The position numbers and the translations under genes were made by a program. From positions 1-5,455 of the forward strand of contig JAIDXA010000131.1 of NCBI GenBank assembly GCA_029058705.1: a stretch of DNA of 5,455 nucleotides, given 5' to 3'. The stretch comes from Paramuribaculum sp. GTDB lineage: Bacteria; Bacteroidota; Bacteroidia; Bacteroidales; Muribaculaceae. The notes under the pieces are model-generated. The model ran no database searches and was not told where the DNA came from. It was given only the letters and a program-made list of their open reading frames with translations. Below, piece by piece: positions 1 to 5,455 of this stretch. The first letter of the stretch is position 1; each line of letters opens with the position of its first letter.

Positions 1-397
1 GGATATTGCCCCAGTTACCCTGGGTCTCGACCAACAGTTCCTTCTGACCGAGCTGGACAAGAGCTCCATAGATCGACGCATCACCATGTGGATGATACTG
101 CATCGTATTCCCGACAATATTGGCAACCTTGTTGAAACGTCCGTCATCAAGCGTTTTCATCGAATGGAGAATTCGGCGCTGCACCGGTTTCAGCCCGTCG
201 TCGATATGAGGTATTGCACGGTCAAGGATCGTATAGGATGCATAGTCAAGATACCATGACTGAAACATCCCTCGAAGCTGCTGTCTGACTATATCGTCGG
301 ACAAATCCACGAACATGGACGAAAAACCGCCTTCTGACGCTTCCTCAGTCCCGTTCAGCTCGTCATATTCTTCTTCGCTAAAAATGTCTTCGCTCAT
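1..397 (-). CDS. parC: DNA topoisomerase IV subunit A (ParC), N-terminal 132 residues, cut by window edge
   Basis: This is the 5' part of the A subunit of a type IIA topoisomerase, which cuts and rejoins DNA and with ParE decatenates daughter chromosomes in the cytoplasm. The ATG is at 397-395 and the frame stays open to base 1, so the catalytic tyrosine and C-terminal domain lie outside. After an acidic tail of about 30 residues (MSEDIFSEEEYDEL...) the conserved core starts: LDYASYTILDRAIPHIDDGL, then KPVQRRILHSM, then YHPHGDASIYGAL and ETQGNWGN. The short spacing between QRRILHSM and YHPHGD and the form NTMQYHPHGD fit the Bacteroidetes ParC-type subunit better than GyrA, which has a longer segment there. 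No Shine-Dalgarno precedes the start, as is usual in this phylum, but a promoter match lies about 55 bases upstream. In the quinolone-resistance region, the positions equivalent to E. coli GyrA Ser83 and Asp87 read Ala107 and Gly111. The topoisomerase A call is secure; ParC over GyrA is likely. Confidence 0.93.
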   Translation of the reverse strand, partial: MSEDIFSEEEYDELNGTEEASEGGFSSMFVDLSDDIVRQQLRGMFQSWYLDYASYTILDRAIPHIDDGLKPVQRRILHSMKTLDDGRFNKVANIVGNTMQYHPHGDASIYGALVQLGQKELLVETQGNWGNI

Positions 398-450
398 CTG
401 ATTGGTCGTTGTTTGAGAGGGCAAAACATAACTCCGACACCCTCTTTCCA

Positions 451-481
451 CAAAGTTACGAAAATTCTTCCACGCTGCAAA
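451..481 (-). promoter_or_regulatory. Bacteroidetes-type promoter for parC (TTTG-N19-TAACTTTG)
   Basis: On the minus strand TTTG (481-478) is followed by exactly 19 bases and then TAACTTTG (458-451). This matches the known Bacteroides consensus of -33 TTTG and -7 TAnnTTTG at 19-21 bases. Transcription would start near base 445 and leave a leader of roughly 45-50 bases before the parC ATG at 397. That leader holds a small inverted repeat, AGAGGG/CCCTCT (416-421 with 440-445, 18-base loop), of unknown significance. The site lies in the 131-base gap after the serine-hydrolase stop, so parC is probably transcribed on its own even if some readthrough from the upstream operon occurs. I see no convincing intrinsic terminator in this gap. 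Confidence 0.7.
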
Positions 482-528
482 GATTTCAAAACAACATTTG
501 CCGGCAGCATTTTCATCCACACACCGGT

Positions 529-1770
529 CTAATCCGCCAGCGAATCATAGACTGCTTTCAGAACCGCGTTGCGTGGCGACATCTTTGTAAAAGCCTTGTT
601 GTCGCGACTCGGGTTGACCCGGTTCGAAAGGAATATGAAAATCAGATTCTCTGTCGGATCGATCCAGAAACATGTTCCGGTAAAACCCGTATGGCCATAG
701 GTCTTGGGGGAAATGCCCCACGCCTGCTTGCTTACAAGCCTGTCGAAACCAAGCCCGCGGTCGCAGGTCGGACTTTTTGTTTCAGTAAAAAGCCTGACCG
801 TTTCCTCGCTATATATACGCTGATCTCCATAGACACCACCATTGAGCCATGTCTGGAAAAGCCTGACGAGTTCATTGACATTTGAAAAGAGTCCGGCGTT
901 TCCCTGCACTCCACCGGAAAATGCCGCGGTCTCGTCATGAACCGTGCCATGCACATGCTGCTTGCGCAGGAAACGGTCTACTTCCGTAGGCGCAATTTTT
1001 TCACGGTCATAGAATTCAAGCGGACGGTAGCCGGTCGAGAATGCTCCGAGCGGATCATATATCGCCGCTTCCACCCACTGGTCGTGAGGCGCCCCGGTAA
1101 TATTTTCCTGGATCTGCATGAGCAGACAGAAATTAATGTCGCTGTACAGGTACTTACCTCTTGCTTTAGGCGTCAGGTCATAAATAGCGTCCATAATGAC
1201 ACGACGGGCACTGTCGGAAGCATATATACCTTCGGCCACCTCATATGGAAAGTTTTCCGATTTCCGATCTGAAAAGATGTCAGTGCGCAGACGGGCATTC
1301 TTATGTCCGTAGACGCCATCCTGAATCTTGACTGTATATGGATCCCGCGCCGAATATTTAAAAGGCTCGCCTTCATAGCTGTCGGGGTCAAGAACCAGGC
1401 GGAAAACATTCAGCATCGCCGGAAGCCCCGATTGATGATAGAGCAACTCTCTCATCGTGAGCGAACCGACAGGTTTCCCCTTGGTTTCAGGTATGAATTT
1501 CCCGACTTCATCGTCAAGCTGCCAGAGTCCGAGATCATAGCTTTTCATTAAAGCCGCCAACGTCCCGCAGACGTTTGACATTGAAGCCAGATCATAGATC
1601 GTAGAATCGTCAACAACCGGCGATGACCCTGCGCGGTCAAGACGCCCGTAACATTTGTCGAGAACAATCTGCCCATCTTTCGCGACAAGAATCTGACACC
1701 CCGGCATAGCTCCGGCATCAAGACTCTTTCTGATTATGCCGTCGACAGCAGCCTCAAGATCTCCTTTCAT
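529..1770 (-). CDS. Beta-lactamase-fold serine hydrolase (AmiE/class C-like), probable C-terminal half of a GH3 fusion
   Basis: This 413-residue ORF covers a whole beta-lactamase/transpeptidase-like domain (Pfam Beta-lactamase, PF00144). The nearest functional parallel is B. subtilis AmiE (YbbE), an N-acetylmuramyl-L-alanine amidase that acts after NagZ in muropeptide rescue. Landmarks in order are PGCQILVAKDG (23-33), YDLASMSN (59-66), LLYHQSGLPA (109-118), the YSD motif at 209-211 in YLYSDINF, GGVQGNAGLFS (286-296) and HTGFTGT (360-366). The first motif should be SxxK: Ser63 is present but the lysine is Asn66 (codon AAC), so normal acylation chemistry is doubtful. It has no signal peptide, which makes little sense for an independent periplasmic enzyme. 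The frame is open upstream of this ATG back through the A10 run at 1803-1812, encoding RLAISEPSEVG, a linker typical of GH3-serine hydrolase fusions. GGAGG at 1780-1776, 5 bases before the ATG, would also permit separate translation. The fold is certain; enzymatic activity and the true start are not. Confidence 0.9.
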   Translation of the reverse strand: MKGDLEAAVDGIIRKSLDAGAMPGCQILVAKDGQIVLDKCYGRLDRAGSSPVVDDSTIYDLASMSNVCGTLAALMKSYDLGLWQLDDEVGKFIPETKGKPVGSLTMRELLYHQSGLPAMLNVFRLVLDPDSYEGEPFKYSARDPYTVKIQDGVYGHKNARLRTDIFSDRKSENFPYEVAEGIYASDSARRVIMDAIYDLTPKARGKYLYSDINFCLLMQIQENITGAPHDQWVEAAIYDPLGAFSTGYRPLEFYDREKIAPTEVDRFLRKQHVHGTVHDETAAFSGGVQGNAGLFSNVNELVRLFQTWLNGGVYGDQRIYSEETVRLFTETKSPTCDRGLGFDRLVSKQAWGISPKTYGHTGFTGTCFWIDPTENLIFIFLSNRVNPSRDNKAFTKMSPRNAVLKAVYDSLAD

Positions 1771-1786
1771 GCCGACCTCCGACGGC
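1738..1786 (-). promoter_or_regulatory. Possible stem downstream of the A10 run enclosing the serine-hydrolase start
   Basis: On the minus strand GCCGTCG (1786-1780) is perfectly complementary to CGACGGC (1744-1738), a GC-rich 7-bp stem with a 35-base loop. Most of the GGAGG (1780-1776) and the ATG (1770-1768) fall in the loop, the first G being paired. It begins 16 bases after the A run, longer than the 5-9 bases usual between a slippery heptamer and a stimulatory structure. It is therefore at best a weak candidate frameshift stimulator, and could be chance inside coding DNA. Confidence 0.2.
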
Positions 1787-1796
1787 TCAGATATCG

Positions 1797-3578
1797 CTAA
1801 TCTTTTTTTTTTAAGTCAACACCTTCGCCAAGAGACGCCACGCCCTTGATGTTGACAGGGAAACGACCGTTGACATCTATTCCACCGAACAGAGCCTGTG
1901 CAGAAGCGCTGAACAGCTCTTTAGTGTCGTCATAGGCCACCACAAGCGTCGGTGCTGAGGAAAGTCCGGTGAAGCGCTGCATTTTAAATGGATTGATAAA
2001 AAACACAGACACCAGCTCCCTGCATGACTTCTGCAATTGCTCATATGCATCTCTGGTCGGCGCATCCGAGTTGAACACTCCGACAATAACCACATCAGCC
2101 TTCTTTGCCTCAGCCACTGCCTTTGAAACGGCAGCCGCATCACGAACTGAAAAGACATTTACCGGAGCATATTTTTTACAGACGGCCGCGAACTCATTGG
2201 TAGCCGATGCCCCAAGACACACAACCGCTATCGATCGTTCCGACAAATCAGACAGCGGAAGAAGCCCGTCATTGTTTCTTACAACCGTAACCGAAGCTTT
2301 TGCCAGACGGTCAAGAAGCCCGCGCGTCTGCGCACTGTTTATTTTAGACTCAAGACCCTCTTTTTTAACATCGGACTGAGATGCAAGCCCAAGTTTATAT
2401 TTATAGACCAACATCTTGCGACAACGTTGATCAATTTCCCGCTCGGAAATCCGGCCGCTTTTGACTGCATCGACCATTGCCTGAATATCTTTTGAAGGCG
2501 ACGAGGAATTCAGCAGAACATCCGCACCGGCATTGAAGGCGCTGACGCAATTGTTTTCTCCGGTAGTGGCGGCCCCTTTCATAGCAAGCGCGTCGGTAAA
2601 GACCAGGCCGTCAAATCCAAGCTTGTTTTTAAGGACATCTGTTGTAATAATTTTTGACAATGACGCCGGCACTCCGCTCTTATCAAGCGCAGGAACACGA
2701 AGATGGCCGACCATCACACCCGACATCCCGGCTTTTGCCGCCTCGACAAAAGGAAGAAAATCGACACTCTCCAGTGTTGCCGTCGAATGATCGACCGACG
2801 GAAGCGCCTTATGTGAGTCAACCGACGTATCGCCATGCCCTGGAAAATGTTTTCCAACCGACATCACGCCTCCACTCTCCATCCCCTTGCAGAATGCAGC
2901 CCCCGCCTTGGCAACCCGTTCCGGATCTTCACCAAACGAACGGTAACCGATCACCGGATTATCCGGATTTGAATTGACATCAAGAACCGGTGCGAAATCA
3001 ACATGAATCCCGAGCAACCGGCACTGGCGCGCAACCTCGCGGCCATACTCTTCCAATAAAGATGAATCCTGAATTGCTCCAAGCGCGATATTCTTAGGGA
3101 AACGCGGCGAATCGGGAACACGCATATTCAACCCCCACTCGCCATCAAGCGTAACAAGCAACGGCACCCGCGCCTGCCTCTGAGCCTGATTGATCGCACC
3201 GGCATATTCTGCGATCCGGCCTTTACCCAACAGAAATCCGCCAACACCATCTTCGACAACATTTTTCCGCATTGTCGCAGCACTGATCGCTCCATTGGAA
3301 AAATCCCAGCGAGGAATAAACAATTGGGCTATCCGCTGACGAAATGTCAGTTTCGCCATAACAGAATCTGCCCATGACTCGGCATCGGAAACCGGCTCAT
3401 TCCCGGTTTTGGAATCGGCCGAATCCGATTCCTCCATATCCGCATCCGACTGCGCCGACGTGCTCAATGCATCCGATGAAGAAGAGCTACTATGACAATC
3501 GGCAAAAACAGTGCCAAGAGATCCGACTGCAAGCAGTCCTCCGAAAACAAAGGCACAAAGTTTATATTTAGAATTCAT
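1797..3578 (-). CDS. Exported GH3 beta-N-acetylglucosaminidase (NagZ-like), probable N-terminal half of a fusion
   Basis: Family GH3 NagZ-type enzymes remove non-reducing GlcNAc, here most likely from GlcNAc-MurNAc muropeptides. An N-terminal signal peptide (KYKLCAFVFGGLLAVGSLGTVFA, first 26 residues, Met start at 3578) directs export; Cys28 follows but FADC is a poor lipobox. Residues 29-65 are a Ser/Asp/Glu-rich tether. The TIM-barrel domain spans about 75-400, with VIGYRSFGEDP at 209-219 and the NagZ signature KHFPGHGDTSVDSH at 243-256, carrying the Asp254/His256 general acid/base pair. VFTDALAMKGA follows at 326-336, with Asp329 as predicted nucleophile; the 2- and 73-residue spacings resemble Gram-negative NagZ. 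A GH3 C-terminal alpha/beta sandwich runs from about 425 to 580 (VTVVRNNDGLLPL at its start, FGGIDVNGRFPV near its end). The ORF follows the nucleotidase stop by 8 bases, so the two are co-transcribed. It ends LKKKD at the A10 run just where related Bacteroidetes proteins continue into a serine hydrolase. All catalytic residues look intact. Confidence 0.93.
   Translation of the reverse strand: MNSKYKLCAFVFGGLLAVGSLGTVFADCHSSSSSSDALSTSAQSDADMEESDSADSKTGNEPVSDAESWADSVMAKLTFRQRIAQLFIPRWDFSNGAISAATMRKNVVEDGVGGFLLGKGRIAEYAGAINQAQRQARVPLLVTLDGEWGLNMRVPDSPRFPKNIALGAIQDSSLLEEYGREVARQCRLLGIHVDFAPVLDVNSNPDNPVIGYRSFGEDPERVAKAGAAFCKGMESGGVMSVGKHFPGHGDTSVDSHKALPSVDHSTATLESVDFLPFVEAAKAGMSGVMVGHLRVPALDKSGVPASLSKIITTDVLKNKLGFDGLVFTDALAMKGAATTGENNCVSAFNAGADVLLNSSSPSKDIQAMVDAVKSGRISEREIDQRCRKMLVYKYKLGLASQSDVKKEGLESKINSAQTRGLLDRLAKASVTVVRNNDGLLPLSDLSERSIAVVCLGASATNEFAAVCKKYAPVNVFSVRDAAAVSKAVAEAKKADVVIVGVFNSDAPTRDAYEQLQKSCRELVSVFFINPFKMQRFTGLSSAPTLVVAYDDTKELFSASAQALFGGIDVNGRFPVNIKGVASLGEGVDLKKKD
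1803..1812 (-). other. A10 slippery tract joining the GH3 and serine-hydrolase frames
   Basis: The mRNA strand reads GTT GAC TTA AAA AAA AAA GAT TAG in the GH3 frame, so the GH3 ORF ends one codon after ten consecutive A residues. The last seven form a perfect A AAA AAA heptamer in the zero frame. A -1 shift there, or one extra A from transcriptional slippage, continues AGA TTA GCG ATA TCT GAG CCG TCG GAG GTC GGC ATG into the serine-hydrolase ORF without a stop, giving 592+11+413 = 1016 residues. The longest other A run I noticed in the coding strands is seven, in the nucleotidase gene, and it does not break that frame. The tract is seen directly. Whether it is programmed slippage, a phase-variable switch, a true mutation or a homopolymer read error cannot be told from sequence. 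Confidence 0.75.
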
Positions 3579-3586
3579 CCTATCAG

Positions 3587-5095
3587 TTATTTATGCATTC
3601 GCAGTGTGCGATCTGCCTTTATTGTTGTTTTTCGATTCTGAAGACAATCAATCATCGTTTCATAGATAATCTCCGGACTTTCCGCAACGGTTTCTCCTTT
3701 TGTCATCGGAGTCATGTAGTCCCCGCCACGGGCAAGATAATCGATAGTGGCGACCAAATACTCCTTCTCAGGATCGAGTTCCTTTCCATTGATCAATATT
3801 CCCGTCGTCTTGCCGGTCGATGCGTCAAAAGTCACATCTGTGCCCTTGCTCACACCATCGCCACCTCTTGCTGCCATCACATCAAGCGCGTTCCGTAGAT
3901 CTGCTCCCTTCATGCGTACAACAACAATCCTGTTGTCGAAAGGAAAGATCTGCATAATCGTCCCCTTCGTCACATCACCTTTAGGCATATCGGTTCTGAC
4001 ACCACCTTTATTGACAATTGCCAGATCCACCTTCTTTCCCGCCAGACGAGATCCCTCTTCCTTGACAAAATCGGCCATCCAGTTGACAAGCGACCAATCA
4101 TCCTTTGTCAGCCCCGGCGATTTCGCAATTTTGTAGTTGCGGAAAAACTCCACTTCCGAGCGGTATGGGCTTAGAATCTCTTCAAGTTCATCATCGGAAG
4201 CCTTGTCATAACGTGAATCCACAGGCAACAGACGCGAAAAATATGACAAATCATCAAGATCGATCACAATCTCCCCTACATTCACACCCGACTTGCCAGT
4301 CTGAGCAATCAAAACCGGACGTCCTACTGCATTGTCAACCAGAAAATCCGGGTGTTCGTCCGACTGCGGATCTATGACAGTGTGAGTGTGGCCACCTATT
4401 ATAATATCTATATCCTCGCTCGATGCCGCAAGATCAAGATCGTCGACCAGACCATCTTCAGAATATCCTATATGTGTCAATGCCACAACAAGATCGACCT
4501 TTTCATTATGCCGCAGATGCCACGCTGTGGCGTTCGCCGCTTTTATAGCGTCCAGATACACAACCCCCTTGGAGTTCTTGTCGGCGATCATTCCTTTCGG
4601 ATCGAGATTGATCGCGATGAATCCAATTTTTTTCCCATCGATTTCCCGAACCGAATAGGGACGAAAGATTTTCGAAAGAGGAGTCGCACTCAGATCGTAA
4701 TTTGTAGACAATTTTTCGGCATTGAGTTTCGAAAAAATCTTCTCAACCTCGTCAACCCCATTGTCAAACTCATGATTACCCAGAATCTGAATGTCATATC
4801 CAAGATAGTTCATCAACTTTGCTTCGACCTCACCGCCGAAAAGAGTAAAATAAAGTGTTCCCTGAACCATGTCGCCTGCATCGACAAGCAGAACATTGTC
4901 GTGAACATCGCGAACACTGTCAATCAAAGCCTTACGTCTGGACACTCCACCTAACCCCCTGGAATCAGGATCGATCTGGCTGTGGGTGTCATTCGTATGC
5001 AGAATGACAAGATCGTCGGCATGCGCCGAAAAAATAGCCGAGACTCCAAAAACAAGACACGGCAACAGGAGTCTGCGATACTGCTTGATATCCAT
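3587..5095 (-). CDS. Secreted bifunctional metallophosphatase/5'-nucleotidase (UshA family)
   Basis: UshA-type enzymes hydrolyse extracytoplasmic nucleotides, and often UDP-sugars, to nucleosides and phosphate with two metal ions. A signal peptide covers residues 1-27 (RRLLLPCLVFGVSAIFSAHA before DD). The N-terminal metallophosphatase domain (about 28-280) has all expected ligands: HTNDTH (33-38; Asp36, His38), AGD (73-75; Asp75), GNHEFD (106-111; Asn107 ligand, His108/Asp111 catalytic dyad), LTH (His208) and GGHTHT (234-239; His236, His238). The 5'-nucleotidase C-terminal domain (about 325-495) shows NKGGVRTDMPKGDVTKG (362-378, with Arg367), IFPFDN (383-388) and LARGGDYM (454-461), which form the nucleotide-binding site in UshA. 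At 502 residues it is near full family size and uninterrupted. It is the first gene of a minus-strand run, followed after 8 bases by the GH3 gene. The start is fixed by the signal peptide; the upstream DNA is AT-rich with no Shine-Dalgarno. The precise substrate is not predictable. Confidence 0.95.
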   Translation of the reverse strand: MDIKQYRRLLLPCLVFGVSAIFSAHADDLVILHTNDTHSQIDPDSRGLGGVSRRKALIDSVRDVHDNVLLVDAGDMVQGTLYFTLFGGEVEAKLMNYLGYDIQILGNHEFDNGVDEVEKIFSKLNAEKLSTNYDLSATPLSKIFRPYSVREIDGKKIGFIAINLDPKGMIADKNSKGVVYLDAIKAANATAWHLRHNEKVDLVVALTHIGYSEDGLVDDLDLAASSEDIDIIIGGHTHTVIDPQSDEHPDFLVDNAVGRPVLIAQTGKSGVNVGEIVIDLDDLSYFSRLLPVDSRYDKASDDELEEILSPYRSEVEFFRNYKIAKSPGLTKDDWSLVNWMADFVKEEGSRLAGKKVDLAIVNKGGVRTDMPKGDVTKGTIMQIFPFDNRIVVVRMKGADLRNALDVMAARGGDGVSKGTDVTFDASTGKTTGILINGKELDPEKEYLVATIDYLARGGDYMTPMTKGETVAESPEIIYETMIDCLQNRKTTIKADRTLRMHK

Positions 5096-5103
5096 ATTTA
5101 AAT

Positions 5104-5135
5104 AAAAATTATATCATTCAACGAAATTAATCAAA
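5104..5135 (-). promoter_or_regulatory. Tentative promoter for the nucleotidase-GH3-hydrolase run
   Basis: TTTG (5135-5132) is followed by 20 bases and TAATTTTT (5111-5104), one mismatch from the Bacteroidetes -7 TAnnTTTG at correct spacing. The -7 element ends only 8 bases before the ATG at 5095, so the transcript would be almost leaderless, which is unusual and weakens the call. The region is AT-rich, so a chance match is quite possible. No better pair was found between the terminator and the gene. The remaining DNA from 5136 to 5246 shows no gene I can support. Confidence 0.33.
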
Positions 5136-5246
5136 ATTTCCTTACTTGTCAGCTACTTTTTCATTTTTTCACAATCGGATTTGAGCCGACTCCTGAAAAC
5201 TGATACCATAGCATTCCAACAGAAAACTTCAGCCTGTTGTAATAAC

Positions 5247-5284
5247 AAAAAACGCAACCACTTTTTTTCGGTGATCGCGTTTTT
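5247..5284 (-). terminator. Intrinsic terminator after the tRNA-Arg genes
   Basis: Read on the minus strand, ACGCGATCAC (5280-5271) pairs with GTGGTTGCGT (5261-5252) to give a 10-bp stem with two G-U pairs and a 9-base loop (CGAAAAAAA). It is flanked by an A run before and a six-T run after, so the stem could extend by A-T pairs. It begins immediately after the tRNA 3' end and ends the tRNA transcript, insulating the nucleotidase operon. The symmetric T/A flanks mean it may also work in the opposite direction. Confidence 0.85.
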
Positions 5285-5285
5285 G

Positions 5286-5359
5286 TGACTCCTACAGGAT
5301 TCAAACCTGTAACCTTCTGATCCGTAGTCAGATGCTCTATTCAGTTGAGCTAAGGAGCC
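5286..5359 (-). tRNA. tRNA-Arg (anticodon ACG)
   Basis: A complete 74-base cloverleaf can be folded by eye. The acceptor stem is GGCTCCT with AGGAGTC (one G-T pair), the D stem GCTC/GAGC, the anticodon stem TCTGA/TCAGA around loop CTACGGA, the variable region AGGTT, and the T arm ACAGG-TTTGAAT-CCTGT, with discriminator A. The anticodon ACG reads CGU arginine codons, and after A34-to-inosine conversion by TadA also CGC and CGA. CCA is not encoded (the base after the discriminator is C followed by A residues), so it must be added after transcription. It is the promoter-distal member of a tandem pair, 23 bases from the second copy, and is followed directly by the terminator. Confidence 0.96.
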
Positions 5360-5382
5360 GAGAGATAGTTATGAAAGTTTTG

Positions 5383-5455
5383 TGACTCCTACAGGATTCA
5401 AACCTGTAACCTTCTGATCCGTAGTCAGATGCTCTATTCAGTTGAGCTAAGGAGC
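5383..5455 (-). tRNA. tRNA-Arg (anticodon ACG), second copy, missing one base at window edge
   Basis: This copy is base-for-base identical to the neighbouring tRNA-Arg over the 73 bases visible; only the first G of the acceptor stem falls outside the window. The identity also covers the five bases next to the discriminator (TTTTG on the plus strand, 5378-5382 and 5281-5285), giving a 78-base direct repeat with a 97-base period. A shared transcript with the first copy is likely because only 23 bases separate them and no terminator lies between. The promoter and any further copies are outside the window. Confidence 0.95.

Noticed and set aside
482..528. CCGG-containing inverted repeats after the serine-hydrolase stop as a possible terminator
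   Set aside because: The pairings are only four bases of self-complementary CCGG and no T run follows directly, so a terminator cannot be supported.
409..885. A 158-codon plus-strand frame over the serine-hydrolase 3' end and the parC promoter gap
   Set aside because: Most of it is antisense to the hydrolase, it crosses a well-matched minus-strand promoter, and the protein has no domain-like features.
4352..4954. A 200-codon open frame on the plus strand opposite the nucleotidase gene
   Set aside because: It lies wholly antisense to a gene with complete catalytic motifs, its translation shows no recognisable domain, and similar plus-strand frames shadow every gene here.
5174..5190. A tRNA T-arm-like element (GTCGG-CTCAAAT-CCGAT, minus strand) downstream of the tRNA terminator, suggesting a tRNA remnant or attachment site
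   Set aside because: No matching acceptor, D or anticodon arms can be found upstream and the loop lacks the usual first T. It is most simply a chance inverted repeat.
5157..5213. A small minus-strand ORF in the nucleotidase upstream region starting MLWYQFSGVGS, 17 codons
   Set aside because: It is very short, has no ribosome-binding or promoter support and no recognisable composition; chance is the simplest explanation.
5286..5455. Repeated tRNA-Arg sequences as att sites of an integrated element
   Set aside because: The repeats are whole tRNA genes 23 bases apart with no integrase or cargo between them, so tandem duplication explains them.

Overview
The window looks like chromosomal DNA of a Bacteroidales bacterium, plausibly a gut lineage; the family cannot be fixed from sequence alone. 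Three things point that way. The partial topoisomerase has the short Bacteroidetes-type topoisomerase IV A subunit N-terminus. A candidate promoter matches the Bacteroidetes sigma pattern TTTG-N19-TAnnTTTG. The gene pair in the middle corresponds to a GH3/serine-hydrolase protein that this phylum usually encodes as one fusion of about 1000 residues. All genes read on the minus strand, so the biological order runs from the right edge to the left.

Right edge (5247-5455): two apparently identical tRNA-Arg(ACG) genes in tandem, the outer one missing a single base at the window end, followed by a strong hairpin-plus-T-run terminator. A region of about 150 bases then separates them from the next gene and carries one tentative, nearly leaderless promoter.

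Middle (529-5095): a tight three-ORF run. First comes a secreted UshA-like metallophosphatase/5'-nucleotidase. After 8 bases comes an exported NagZ-like GH3 beta-N-acetylglucosaminidase. The last ORF is a beta-lactamase-fold serine hydrolase. The GH3 and serine-hydrolase ORFs meet at a run of ten A residues. The GH3 frame stops one codon after the run. A -1 slip on a perfect A AAA AAA heptamer would join them into a protein of 1016 residues, and the joined frame encodes a linker (RL...P.EVGM) that resembles the linker of the natural fusions. The pair parallels Bacillus subtilis NagZ and AmiE, which act in sequence on muropeptides, so the likely theme is periplasmic salvage of cell-wall fragments and nucleotides. 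The serine-hydrolase module has lost the lysine of its SxxK motif (it reads SMSN), which raises the question of whether this half is decaying or has changed role.

Left edge (1-481): the 5' end of parC, preceded by a good promoter match and leaving the window after 132 codons. I see no phage, CRISPR, transposon or defence system. The most interesting signal is the A10 frameshift junction together with the altered active site downstream of it.
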